Source of the DNA: JAWKZG01 sp041396125
Lineage (GTDB): Bacteria > Pseudomonadota > Gammaproteobacteria > Competibacterales > Competibacteraceae
DNA: 64,000 nt
Assembly: GCA_041396125.1 (NCBI GenBank)
Contig: JAWKZG010000001.1
Span: 186,001-250,000 of the forward strand
Direction of reading: 5' to 3'
Numbering within the stretch: position 1 is the first letter of the stretch; the number at the start of each line of letters is the position of its first letter. The notes under the pieces are model-generated. The model had not been told where the DNA came from. It saw only the letters and a program-made list of their open reading frames with translations, and made no database searches. Position numbers and translations under genes: made by a program. Of this stretch, positions 26,214 through 35,137 are shown one piece after another.

Positions 26214-26837
26214 TTATGTCGCAGGCTTGACCGCTCGTACCAGGGCATCCAGGGCTATTGCGCCCGGCTCGCCCGGTTTGCCGTGACCGGGTTCCAGTGA
26301 TACAGGCCGCTCGATGATCTCAGCTTTCTCAATCTGCCAGCCCGGCAGTAAGGCGGTAATGTCCGGCGGTGTGCAGAGCACCTGTGGGTCCTGCGGACCG
26401 CCCCAGCCGTGTTCGAGATTACTCAGATCATGCCCGACATACAGTAAGGTACCGCCTGCTTGCAGCGCCTGACTGGCGTGCTGTATCAGTTGCCTGCGTT
26501 CTTGTGCTGGAATATGCAGATAGGCGATCAGCACCAGCTCAAAAGCCTCGGGCGGCGGCGCATAAGTTGTCACATCGGCCAGTATCCAGTCCACCGTCAC
26601 GCCACGGCTGCTGGCCAGCTGACGGGCTTTGTCCAGGCCGGTTTCAGCGAAATCCACGGCACTCACCTGCCAGCCTTGTTGTGCCAGCCAGACCGCATTG
26701 CGACCTTCACCACAAGCCAGATCCAAGGCCCGGCCCGGTTTAAGGTGCGAAGTTTCTGCCACCACAGTCTGATTGGGCGTTAAACTCCAGACAAATTCAC
26801 GTTGCGCATAGCGCGCATTCCAACCGGTACGGTCCAT
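26214..26837 (-). CDS. Class I SAM-dependent methyltransferase (TehB-like)
   Basis: A 207-residue cytoplasmic methyltransferase. Motif I is ALDLACGEGRNAVWLA near residue 37-52, followed by VSAVDFAETGLDKAR (acidic loop) and LADVTTY. The overall form resembles the TehB/UbiE-like small-molecule methyltransferases. The N-terminal MDRTGWNARYAQREFVWSLTPN is typical of this group. It is a single gene with no functional neighbour; the substrate is unknown. Confidence 0.88.
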   Translation of the reverse strand: MDRTGWNARYAQREFVWSLTPNQTVVAETSHLKPGRALDLACGEGRNAVWLAQQGWQVSAVDFAETGLDKARQLASSRGVTVDWILADVTTYAPPPEAFELVLIAYLHIPAQERRQLIQHASQALQAGGTLLYVGHDLSNLEHGWGGPQDPQVLCTPPDITALLPGWQIEKAEIIERPVSLEPGHGKPGEPGAIALDALVRAVKPAT

Positions 26838-27105
26838 AATGATTCCTCTTGTTTACCCAGGCCTGACCCTGTATGGAACAGGCCTGCCAATGAAGCCACA
26901 GACTGGCCCAATCAGGCAAGTCCGGCTGTACTTTTGCCACTCTGGCTTTCGTGCTTGAATGGGTCAAATCAAACATCAGGCCTTGTGCTGTCTCCGGCAA
27001 GCAAAGACATCGCTATCTTGCCGGGCCGGTTTCGATGGCTATGCGATGGTTGGCATCAGTTGTAACCAAGGCCTCAAATATTCGTCTCTGCGATAGGGGA
27101 GCAAA

Positions 27106-29555
27106 ATGTCGATTCAAGTACCTGAACGTGCCAGCGCGGTGGTTATCGGTGGTGGCGTGATTGGCGCCAGCGTCGCGTATCACCTGGCTAAATTGGGCTG
27201 GCAGGATGTCGTATTGCTGGAACGCAAACAGTTTGCCTGTGGCACGACCTGGCACGCTGCGGGCCTGATTGGCACAGTGCGCGCCAATGAGCAACAGGCC
27301 CGGCTGTGCCAGTATTCGATGGCGCTGTTGCATGAGCTGGAGCAGGAAACGGGTCAGAGCACCGGTTTTCGCCAGGTGGGCAGCGTTACGATAGCGCATA
27401 GCGAAGCGCGCTGGCAGGAGTTGAAACGGATTGCATCGATGAATAATGCGTTCGGTGTGACGCGTGTTGAGCTGGTAACACCGGCGGAGATCAAAGCGCT
27501 GCATCCCCTGGTCAGCAGCGAGATTTACTCGGTGGCACCTGGGTGGCGCATGATGGTCAGGCCAGCCCGGTTGATATCACACAGGCCTTTATCAAGGGTG
27601 CCCGGAGCCGGGGTGCGCATTGTCTGGAGGGCGTGAAAGTAACGGCGATTCAGCACAGTAATGGCCGGGTGACCGGCGTCAGCACCGATCATGGATCGAT
27701 TCAAACGGATTTTGTGGTCAACTGCGGTGGTATGTGGGGGCGCGAGCTGGGCCGTATGGCCGGGGTGAATATTCCGCTGCATGCCTGTGAGCATTACTAC
27801 GCGCATACCGAAAAACTCGATCTGCCGCCGAACCTGCCTGTGCTGCGGGATCATGATAAATGTGCGTATTATCGCGAATACGCCGGCTCATTATTGGTCG
27901 GTGCGTTCGAGAAACACGCCCAGCCCTGGGGAATGGACGGGATTCCCGAAAATTTTTGTTTCGATGAGTTGCCGGGACACCTGGAAGAGCAACTCATGCC
28001 AGTACTGGAAGACGCCATGCAACGGGTGCCGCTGCTGGCTGATGTCGGCTGGCGCAGTTTTTTTTGCGGGCCGGAAAGCTTTACCCCGGACGATCAGTTT
28101 CATCTCGGCGAGGCCCCCGAACTGCGCGGTTTTTTTGTCGGCTGCGGCCTGAATTCAGTCGGCATTCAATCCTCCGGCGGATTGGGTAAAGTGCTGGCTG
28201 AGTGGATGCATCACGGCCATCCGCCGATGGATCTGTGGAGTAATGATATCCGCCGTATGTATCCGTTCATGGGTACGCAGAAATTCCTGCAGGAGCGGGT
28301 CTCGGAAACCCTGGGATTACTGTACGAAAATCATTATCCGTACCGGCAGTTCAACAGCAGCCGCGAGGTTCGTCATTCGCCCATTCATGAACGCTTGCGT
28401 GAGCAGCGTGCCTGTTTTGGGCAGGTGGCAGGCTGGGAGCGGCCCAACTGGTTTGCACCGGCAGGTGTCGAGCCGGTCTATGCATATTCTTTCGGCAAGC
28501 AGAACTGGTTCGACTATTCCGCTGCCGAGCACAAAGCGGCTCGCGAGGGCGTCGCCTTGTTCGATCAGTCCAGTTTTTCCAAATATCTGCTGCAGGGCCG
28601 TGATGCCTGCCGCGTGTTACAGCGGATTTGCAGCGCTAATGTGGATATTGAACCGGGTCGGATCGTTTACACCCACTGGCTCAACGAGCGTGGTGGTATC
28701 GAGGCTGATTTGACCGTTGCCCGACTGCGCGAAGACCAGTTCTGGGTTGTGAGTGGTGCGGCAGTCACGCATCGTGATCTGGACTGGCTGGCGCGCAATA
28801 TTGACCCGGATGCCCATTGTTTTGTGCACGACATCACTAACGCCTGGGCCGTATTCGGGATAATGGGGCCGCACAGCCGCGCCTTATTGCAGGATGTGCT
28901 GGCTATCGACCTTGGCAACGATGCATTTCCTTTCGGGGCCGACAAACCTATCGAAATCGGCTGTGCGGTCGGGCGGGCAACACGGGTGTCCTATGTTGGT
29001 GAGCTGGGCTGGGAGTTATATATTCCGGTGGATATGGCCCGTCATGCCTTTGATCAGATCTGGCAGGCCGGGCAGCAGTACGGTTTACAACTGGCCGGTA
29101 TGCATGCGCTGGATTCCTGTCGGATCGAGAAAAAATTCCTCCATTTCGGGCACGATATCGGCGACGAAGACACCCCGCTGGATGCCGGTATGAGCTTTGT
29201 CTGCGCACTGGACAAACCCATTCCGTTTATCGGTCGCGAGGCTATCCTGAGGCAAAAAGAACAAATCCGCACGAAACGCCTGGTGCAATTTTTACTGCAG
29301 GATCCCGCAGCTATGCTGTATCACCACGAGCCCATCTGGCGCGATGGTCAGCTGGTCGGCCATCTGACATCGGGTAATTACGGTCATACTCTGGGCGGCT
29401 CGGTCGGGCTGGGTTATGTGCATTGTCCGGAAGGCGTGACGAAAGACTTCATCGAATCCGGCCAATGGCATATTGAAGTGGCCTGCGAGCGCATCCCGGC
29501 CCGGGCCAGTCTGCGGCCTATGTACGACCCCGGCGGGGCACGCATGCGCGGGTAA
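27106..29555 (+). CDS. Dimethylglycine/sarcosine dehydrogenase-like FAD enzyme, one frameshift
   Basis: About 816 residues when joined. The N-terminal FAD-binding motif is AVVIGGGVIGASVAYHLA (residues 11-28), then RKQFACGTTWHAAGL. The DAO domain runs to about 370, followed by the FAO_M region and a C-terminal GcvT-like folate-binding domain (GELGWELYIPVD, LDSCRIEKKFLHFGHDIGDE). The frame breaks at the GGG run 27541-27543: restoring one G makes VAPG continue into VAHDGQASPVDIT. Relatives demethylate dimethylglycine or sarcosine and transfer the one-carbon unit to tetrahydrofolate. A terminator follows. Substrate is not certain. Confidence 0.86.
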
Positions 29556-29631
29556 GAAAGCGTTGCCCCTGACACGCTGGCTGGTCAGGGTGCTCACTGT
29601 GCGCGACTTATGCCGATATTAGTAGCCCAAT

Positions 29632-29666
29632 AAAAAAGGGCGAAACCCGGAGGTTCCGCCCTTTTT
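29632..29666. terminator. Bidirectional rho-independent terminator
   Basis: AAAAAAGGGCG... CCGCCCTTTTT forms a G/C-rich stem with A-tract and T-tract on the two sides, so it can stop both the dehydrogenase transcript (+) and the cold-shock gene (-). It lies about 75 bp after each stop. Confidence 0.85.
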
Positions 29667-29736
29667 GCCTGCAACTCCGAAGAGTCTGAGGCGGGTTAAC
29701 AGTGCAAGCACTGTCAGCCCTATCGCATTCGGGTAC

Positions 29737-29943
29737 TCAGAGCGCGACGATATTCTCTGCCTGCAGGCCTTTTTGACCTTTGGTGACAGTGAACTGAACT
29801 TTCTGGCCTTCGGTCAGGGTTTTGAAGCCTGAGCCGGAGATCGCGCTGAAATGAGCAAATACGTCTGAACCAGATTCTTGCTCAATAAAGCCAAAACCTT
29901 TTGATTCATCAAACCATTTAACGGTGCCGGTAGTAGTAGACAT
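29737..29943 (-). CDS. Cold-shock protein, CspA family
   Basis: A 68-residue single OB-fold RNA chaperone. Both RNA-binding motifs are present: KGFGFI (RNP1) and DVFAHF (RNP2). The length and sequence match the CspA/CspD family, but I cannot assign a specific member. A long untranslated region of over 100 nt probably precedes it (29944 onward on the minus strand), as is common for cold-regulated members. Confidence 0.95.
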   Translation of the reverse strand: MSTTTGTVKWFDESKGFGFIEQESGSDVFAHFSAISGSGFKTLTEGQKVQFTVTKGQKGLQAENIVAL

Positions 29944-30222
29944 AATAATATCCTGATTAATTCAAGTGTAATGAAGCCTTTTGCAAGGCGGTGTCGCTGG
30001 AAGTGTTGCTATTACTTATGAAAAACAGGACGAGGTACTAAAGATGGAACATCGAAATGGTATGCATAAATATATTAGACGTACTTTCAAGCTGGGACTA
30101 AGTATATAGGGCTTTATTTTATAGTCAACGACTATTCTTGTGTGATGGTATAGCCGCAGTGCCAAGGCGAACATCCATACTGCAAGCTCTGGCTGGCTGT
30201 GAGTGCTGTAACAGCTTGCCCA

Positions 30223-30390
30223 TCAGGCGTCGTTTTGAGGAGGCGTATCACTGGCTGGCGGCTGATGTGGTGTTTCCACTTCAGGCTGTTCAGTTGGTGT
30301 GCTGAGTTTCCGACGTCGTTTTTCTTCTTTTTTCTGTTTCTTTGCGAGATCTTTTTGGCGTTTCTCAAACGCGTAATTAGGTTTGGCCAT
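30223..30390 (-). CDS. Small basic conserved protein
   Basis: A 55-residue protein beginning MAKPNYAFEKRQKDLAKKQK, then a KEEKRRRKLS stretch and a Pro-rich acidic tail ending PQNDA. This lysine/arginine-rich N-terminal form is a familiar small hypothetical protein of gammaproteobacteria, though I cannot name a function. The ATG at 30390 follows AGGA at 6-nt spacing. Longer reading frames overlap it on both strands but have no ribosome site or plausible composition. Confidence 0.75.
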   Translation of the reverse strand: MAKPNYAFEKRQKDLAKKQKKEEKRRRKLSTPTEQPEVETPHQPPASDTPPQNDA

Positions 30391-30584
30391 TAGTAATCCT
30401 GATTTAATTAATAGGCCAGTTTAGACCAAACCGGCGCGTAAGTCCTGTCGGGATACATTGTTTTTGCTATGTTGCCCGTACCGGCAAGCATCTGGCAGTA
30501 TCCCAAAAACAGGATTGGTACCATGTTATGGGTACGTTGTGCCGGGCGTGTATACAGTCTTTAGCAGGGCAGGCAATAACAAGC

Positions 30585-32111
30585 TTACCGCGTCAGATCC
30601 CGAAAATGGCGCTTGCTGGCGCGGCTGGCAAAACCGGCAAACTCTTGCGCAAAGTGTTCGCGCAGTTGATGACTGCGACGTTCCAGGTGATCAACCAGCA
30701 CCCCCAGTGCCATAAAGGTTTCGACGGGTACTTTGGGGTTTTCGCGCAGGGCTTGTGCATAGTTTTCCAGATGCTCGGCCTGTACGGAACAGTCCTGAAA
30801 ATCGCCCAGCAGATTTTGCAGGTTTTTAAGCGGTTTCAGGGCCGCTGACAGCGCGTGATCAGGATACACGCCGGGCAGTCCGTCCAGTAAATAACGCAGT
30901 TTCTTGCAGATTTTGCGCAGCTCGTGCAGATCCTCTGCAGGACTGTCCGGGGTGATTGCCAGACCTTGTTTGCGGGCTTTGCGGTAAACCCGCCAGATGC
31001 GCTCACCTGCGGCCTCACGCAGTGACGGGGCCGGCAGGCTCGAAGCCGTTTCGGGATCAGGTTGTCGAGTCAGAAATTCACGCCAGCTCGCTAGCAGTTT
31101 GCGGTAACGGGCGGAATCCAGCACTTTTACCAGACGGCGGTGTTCGCGCTTTTGCTGGCTTTGCAGATAATCGCTAAGTGGTACCAGACTGTCAGCCAGC
31201 GTATCCGGCAGTTCTTTTTGAAACCGGGGCATGTGCAAAAGATACACATCCAGATCGCGGAGTGGCCCACTGGCCTGTCCCAGCCAGGCAAATTCATCCC
31301 GGAAATGCTGCGTCGCTGCTACCGGGAACAAGTGCTTGAAGGCGCTGAGCAAAGAGCGTGTGCGGCGTATGGCAATGCGGAAATCATGCAGAAACTCGCT
31401 GTCCAGGTTTTGCCTGAGACCAGGTTCGTTAGCGGTCATGACCGTCAGAAGCCATGTAAAGACCTGCCGTAAAGCATCCTGTGCCGTGCTCTCTGGTGCC
31501 AGTTTGAAGCGCGGTTTCGCCGAGTACTGATCAGGCTGGATGTTTGCCAGCCGGAAAAAAACTGCGATGGGATCAGCGCAAGGTAACAGCGGAGCGTCAG
31601 TTTGCAGCGCTGCCAGCAGTCGCCCGGCAGCTTTTTCATAACCGCGCAGGCTGTCGAGCGCAAGCAGCGTCATCGTGGCGTTATTGGCGGCTGCTGTGTA
31701 GCGGGTCAGTGTGCAACGGGCCAGCAATTTACCGTCGCTGTTGCGCAGATCGTAGCGCTGCTGCACAGCGGCAAACTCGGCTTGCAGCAATGCCACGCGA
31801 GGAGACAGCAAGGGCTCCAGGCGTTGTGCCAGAGCGCTGTCCGGAGGACACGCGGCCAATGCCTGTGGCGTGCGTTGGCGCAGTTGGCCGCTATTGTCGA
31901 CCAGACGGGTTTCGATGTAGGGCACCGGCCCGGTGCTGACACGCCATTCCTGCAGGCACAAACCGGCTCGATACAGACGCCAGTCAAAGCTATCGTAAAA
32001 ACACAACGAAGCGCTCAGCGTATCGGCCAGCGCAAGGCCTTTGTACTCCGGCAATGTCTGTTGGTTAATCGGATGCTCGTCTGGCAGTAAAAACAGCTGC
32101 GTTCGCGTCAT
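30585..32111 (-). CDS. CHAD-domain protein (polyphosphate-binding type)
   Basis: A 508-residue protein. The C-terminal half (about 235-500) is a CHAD domain of helices with conserved histidines and basic residues: HDFRIAIRRTRSLLSAF and LHELRKICKKLRYLLDGL. The N-terminal part has beta-rich sequence that may be a degenerate CYTH domain. CHAD domains bind inorganic polyphosphate and locate to polyphosphate granules. The ATG at 32111 is chosen as the homology-like sequence begins there; the upstream frame is odd. It is divergent to a PhoB-controlled phospholipase gene, which fits a phosphate-storage role. Confidence 0.85.
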   Translation of the reverse strand: MTRTQLFLLPDEHPINQQTLPEYKGLALADTLSASLCFYDSFDWRLYRAGLCLQEWRVSTGPVPYIETRLVDNSGQLRQRTPQALAACPPDSALAQRLEPLLSPRVALLQAEFAAVQQRYDLRNSDGKLLARCTLTRYTAAANNATMTLLALDSLRGYEKAAGRLLAALQTDAPLLPCADPIAVFFRLANIQPDQYSAKPRFKLAPESTAQDALRQVFTWLLTVMTANEPGLRQNLDSEFLHDFRIAIRRTRSLLSAFKHLFPVAATQHFRDEFAWLGQASGPLRDLDVYLLHMPRFQKELPDTLADSLVPLSDYLQSQQKREHRRLVKVLDSARYRKLLASWREFLTRQPDPETASSLPAPSLREAAGERIWRVYRKARKQGLAITPDSPAEDLHELRKICKKLRYLLDGLPGVYPDHALSAALKPLKNLQNLLGDFQDCSVQAEHLENYAQALRENPKVPVETFMALGVLVDHLERRSHQLREHFAQEFAGFASRASKRHFRDLTR

Positions 32112-32276
32112 GAACTCAAGTCTCAATGGCGATAAGTGAAGTGAACCAACGTAAACACAGACTGATTCGTTAGGGCATAAAGTACATGATCGCTGCCGCT
32201 GCCTCAAATAGCATCCGTCGCCCGGTAGCGGGGAGGACACATAAGGGAGAGCACATTAGGCGCTGTCGATGCCGAA

Positions 32277-32305
32277 CTGTCACGGGGCTGTCATTAAGGC
32301 GTCAT
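32277..32305 (+). promoter_or_regulatory. PhoB box upstream of the PlcP-type gene
   Basis: Three direct repeats at 11-bp spacing: CTGTCAC (32277), CTGTCAT (32288) and GCGTCAT (32299). The first two match the PhoB box consensus perfectly with a 4-bp spacer. A possible -10 (TAGGCT, 32316-32321) starts 10 bp after the third repeat, the normal geometry for PhoB-activated promoters. The ATG is at 32354. Confidence 0.85.
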
Positions 32306-32353
32306 CCGGTAACGCTAGGCTTTGCGCGAGTCTAACTGCCCCGTGAAGCTGCT

Positions 32354-33211
32354 ATGTCCCGACTCGAATTCCGAAGTGTTTGGATCTCCGATGTACATCT
32401 GGGGACCCGCGATGCGCAAGTAGAATATCTGCTGGATTTTCTGCGCCATGTGAAATGTGATTATCTCTATCTGGTTGGCGATATTATCGATATCTGGAAA
32501 GTGAAATCCGGCTGGTACTGGCCGGCCCTGAATAATGAACTGATCCGGGAGGTAGTCGAGAAAGCCCGGCAAGGTACCCGGGTCATCTATGTGCCCGGCA
32601 ATCACGATGAAATGCTGCGCGATTATGTCGGCGGACAATTCTATGGTATCGAGCTGCATCACCAGATCGAGCACCGCACTGCCGACGGCAGAACTTTTCT
32701 GGTACTGCACGGCGACGAGTTCGATTGCGTCGTGCGGCACAGCAAATGGCTGGCGTATGTCGGTGGCGAAGCCTATGACCGCCTGCTGATTCTCAACCGC
32801 TGGTTCAACCGCTTGCGGCGACGACTGGGGTTTTCTTACTGGTCGTTGTCAGCGTACATTAAATACCGGGTCAAAAACGCAGTACAGTACATCGGTAACT
32901 TCGAGTCGGCAGTGGCGCGCGAAGCCCGTCGGCGGGGGGCTGACGGTGTTATTTGCGGCCATATCCACCATGCCCGGATTGCTGAATTCGACGGCATTTA
33001 CTACGGTAATAGTGGTGACTGGGTGGAATCCTGTACCGCACTGGCCGAAGATGCCTCGGGCGAGTTGCGGCTGATCCGCTGGACGGAAGAAAGCGCCTTA
33101 CTGACCACTGAATCCGATGCGCTGGCGGCAGGCGATACGGTTCTGGCACCGGTCAGTATCACCATTAACCGCGAGCCGGCTGCGGCGAGCAGACAACTGG
33201 CGCGCACCTGA
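32354..33211 (+). CDS. plcP: PlcP-type phospholipase C (metallophosphoesterase)
   Basis: A 285-residue calcineurin-fold phosphoesterase. The dinuclear metal motifs are all present: SDVHLG near 13, GDIIDIW near 43, GNHDEM near 82, LHGDEFD near 115 and GHIHHA near 198. The closest known functional types are LpxH-like hydrolases and PlcP, the phospholipase C that Sinorhizobium uses under phosphate limitation to turn phospholipids into diacylglycerol. I favour PlcP because the gene sits opposite btaA/btaB and a GT4 gene and carries a PhoB box. It should act at the inner membrane. LpxH-type activity is the main alternative. Confidence 0.85.
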   Translation: MSRLEFRSVWISDVHLGTRDAQVEYLLDFLRHVKCDYLYLVGDIIDIWKVKSGWYWPALNNELIREVVEKARQGTRVIYVPGNHDEMLRDYVGGQFYGIELHHQIEHRTADGRTFLVLHGDEFDCVVRHSKWLAYVGGEAYDRLLILNRWFNRLRRRLGFSYWSLSAYIKYRVKNAVQYIGNFESAVAREARRRGADGVICGHIHHARIAEFDGIYYGNSGDWVESCTALAEDASGELRLIRWTEESALLTTESDALAAGDTVLAPVSITINREPAAASRQLART

Positions 33212-33222
33212 CCCTCTCTGAA

Positions 33223-33273
33223 CGACGCACAATGCCCCACGGGAGTTCCCCTTTTTTCTCCCTTGGGGCGTCG
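33223..33273. terminator. Long imperfect inverted repeat between converging units
   Basis: CGACGC...GCCCC-AC-GGGAG pairs with CTCCC-TT-GGGGC...GCGTCG around a loop containing six T residues. It lies between the plcP stop and the btaB stop and could end transcription from both sides. Confidence 0.6.
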
Positions 33274-33320
33274 CAGTTTATTCCGGTTGCTTGCCAGAAA
33301 TCCCTGATTATTCAGAAAGA

Positions 33321-33959
33321 CTAGGATCCGCTGTTGCGTTGTCCGATAAACAGCAGATACTGCCAAAGTCCGCCATAAGCGCGGCGCATTTCCAGCTGTT
33401 CGGTGCAAAACCGGTGTTGCAGCTCGGGTGCCAGATGAGCTTCCATGCGGACATGATTCAATTGCATCCAGCGCTTGAACCACGGCACGGGTGACGCGGC
33501 AAAATCGACCACTGCCAGCCGCCCGCCAGGACTTAAATCCTGCTGTGCACAGCGCAGCACATGGTCCCAGCCTGGATTGATCATCGACAAAGTGTACGAA
33601 AACAGCACCAGGTCGAAACCCTGGCGACTGCTCAGCGGCGCATCATACAATTGATTGCACAAACGTATCTGCACCTGATCCTGCAGCCGGTTGCGGGCTT
33701 TGGTTAGCATTTCGCTGGACAGATCCAGCCCAGTCAGTTGCGCGCAGGGCAGACGTTGGCGCAGTGCCAGCAGATTCTTGCCGGTGCCACAGCCGATTTC
33801 CAGAATCCGCTGCGGTTGCGGATCAAGCGCAGCAATACGTTCGATGATCGTGTTGCGTCCGAACAGAAAACTCCAGCGGGTAGCGTCATACAGACGCGCA
33901 TGCAGTTGGTAATAGCGGCTCAGCGGATGGAGCGCAGGGGCTTTCAGAACCTCGCTCAT
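33321..33959 (-). CDS. btaB: BtaB-like N-methyltransferase for betaine lipid
   Basis: A 212-residue class I SAM methyltransferase. Motif I is ILEIGCGTGKNLLALRQRLP near residues 50-70, followed by GLDLSSEML. The N-terminal YQLHARLYDATRWSFLFGRN is typical of BtaB, which adds three methyl groups to diacylglyceryl-homoserine to form DGTS. The ATG overlaps the btaA stop by ATGA. Alone it could be called a UbiE-like methyltransferase; the adjacency to btaA makes BtaB the better name. It is last in a five-gene operon. Confidence 0.85.
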   Translation of the reverse strand: MSEVLKAPALHPLSRYYQLHARLYDATRWSFLFGRNTIIERIAALDPQPQRILEIGCGTGKNLLALRQRLPCAQLTGLDLSSEMLTKARNRLQDQVQIRLCNQLYDAPLSSRQGFDLVLFSYTLSMINPGWDHVLRCAQQDLSPGGRLAVVDFAASPVPWFKRWMQLNHVRMEAHLAPELQHRFCTEQLEMRRAYGGLWQYLLFIGQRNSGS

Positions 33960-35137
33960 AGCACTTGCGCGAAATGCAGGCTGCCGTAAGTGCCGACCCG
34001 GTCCTGCTGATGCAGCGGTTCACTTTTTTCCGGAAAAAAGCGTAATGTGCTGCGTACCCAGTCCGGCAGAAAAGCGGCCTCCTGACTGGCTGAGCGCAGT
34101 AATATCCGGCTGCCGGGACGGCTGTTTTGCAAAATCAGCTGCCATTCTTCCGCCAGCGCTGCGGGTTTATGCGCGGCCAGCCAGTCCTGATGATCAAGCA
34201 GCACGAAATGGCTGTACTGACCCGGATGCTGGCGCAGAAAATCGCTTACCGTCAGATTATAGGTCTGCACCCGGTGGCTGTTGGCGCGCAGCTGCTCGAA
34301 ATTGTCAGCCTGCAGATAGGCCGGGCAGCAGCTTGAGGTGTAGGAACCGGTCAGATAAGCACGCCAGAAATAATTATCGTGGATCAGCACTTCAGTCAGC
34401 ACATGCTTGAGTTTGTCCGCCACGAAGCCTACGATGCCGCCGGGGTAACGCTCGCTGATCAGGCGGATTTGCGGCCGTGGCACACCGACCATCGCCAGCG
34501 TCATGGGCTGGCGTACAATCCAGGCGATCAGGCGGCCCCACAGCAAAGGCTCCAGTTGTTGATACAGTTCTTTTTGCTGCTCCAGGGTGCGGGCATCCAG
34601 CAGATCGAACAGCATCCGTCCGAGTTCACGACGCAGCAGCAGATAACGGCTCAACACCCAGGCGACCAGCCCGGAGGTGCCGTAATAATGGAACGAGCGC
34701 CGTTTGCTGGTGGCGTCGAAATAGGCGATTTTCTGATCCCAGAACGTTTTCGCATACGCGGGCAGGTCTTGTCGCAGATCGCTGTACACCGTCTGAAAAG
34801 CCTGGTGCGAGCCGCGCCCGAACATGGCGAAGAGATCTTCGAAATTCGCGCCCCGGATCAACGCCAGCTTTAACTCCAGCAAGGCATTCTGCCGCGGGTT
34901 GACATCAACAGCGTGAATTTCTGCCGGTGAATCGAGCAGATAATCCAGCGTATTGCAACCGGCGCTGGTCAACACCAGTACCCGGCTGGAGGCATCCAGT
35001 TGCATGAGCTGGCGATCAATGCGCGGGTCTTCCCAGCACATATTGTAGATCAGGTTGTGCTCATGCACGGTCCGGAACACTAGATCATGCGCACCTTGGC
35101 TCAGTGCATTAACTTTTTGTCGCAGCATCGTTGTCAT
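33956..35137 (-). CDS. btaA: BtaA, 3-amino-3-carboxypropyl transferase for betaine lipid
   Basis: A 393-residue DUF3419 protein, the length of bacterial BtaA. It moves the aminocarboxypropyl group of SAM onto diacylglycerol, the first step of DGTS synthesis. The marks are HNLIYNMCWEDPRIDRQLMQ near 28, VLTSAGCNTLDYLLDSP near 56 and AVDVNPRQNALLELKLAL near 76. It overlaps btaB by ATGA. The upstream glycosyltransferase, once its frame is restored, overlaps the btaA start by 29 bp. Betaine lipids are rare in gammaproteobacteria, so transfer is possible, though base composition matches the neighbours. Confidence 0.93.
   Translation of the reverse strand: MTTMLRQKVNALSQGAHDLVFRTVHEHNLIYNMCWEDPRIDRQLMQLDASSRVLVLTSAGCNTLDYLLDSPAEIHAVDVNPRQNALLELKLALIRGANFEDLFAMFGRGSHQAFQTVYSDLRQDLPAYAKTFWDQKIAYFDATSKRRSFHYYGTSGLVAWVLSRYLLLRRELGRMLFDLLDARTLEQQKELYQQLEPLLWGRLIAWIVRQPMTLAMVGVPRPQIRLISERYPGGIVGFVADKLKHVLTEVLIHDNYFWRAYLTGSYTSSCCPAYLQADNFEQLRANSHRVQTYNLTVSDFLRQHPGQYSHFVLLDHQDWLAAHKPAALAEEWQLILQNSRPGSRILLRSASQEAAFLPDWVRSTLRFFPEKSEPLHQQDRVGTYGSLHFAQVL

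Noticed and set aside
26797..27000. 67-codon reading frame upstream of the methyltransferase gene
   Set aside because: Overlaps the start of the methyltransferase, has no ribosome site and no family resemblance.
27106..29555. Dimethylglycine dehydrogenase-like gene as a true pseudogene
   Set aside because: A single G added to a GGG run restores a full-length, well-conserved protein, so error or very recent change is more likely than decay.
30132..30393. Longer overlapping reading frames around the small basic protein
   Set aside because: Composition is poor (poly-Phe or shifted Lys runs) and no ribosome site is present; the 55-residue frame on the minus strand is the better gene.
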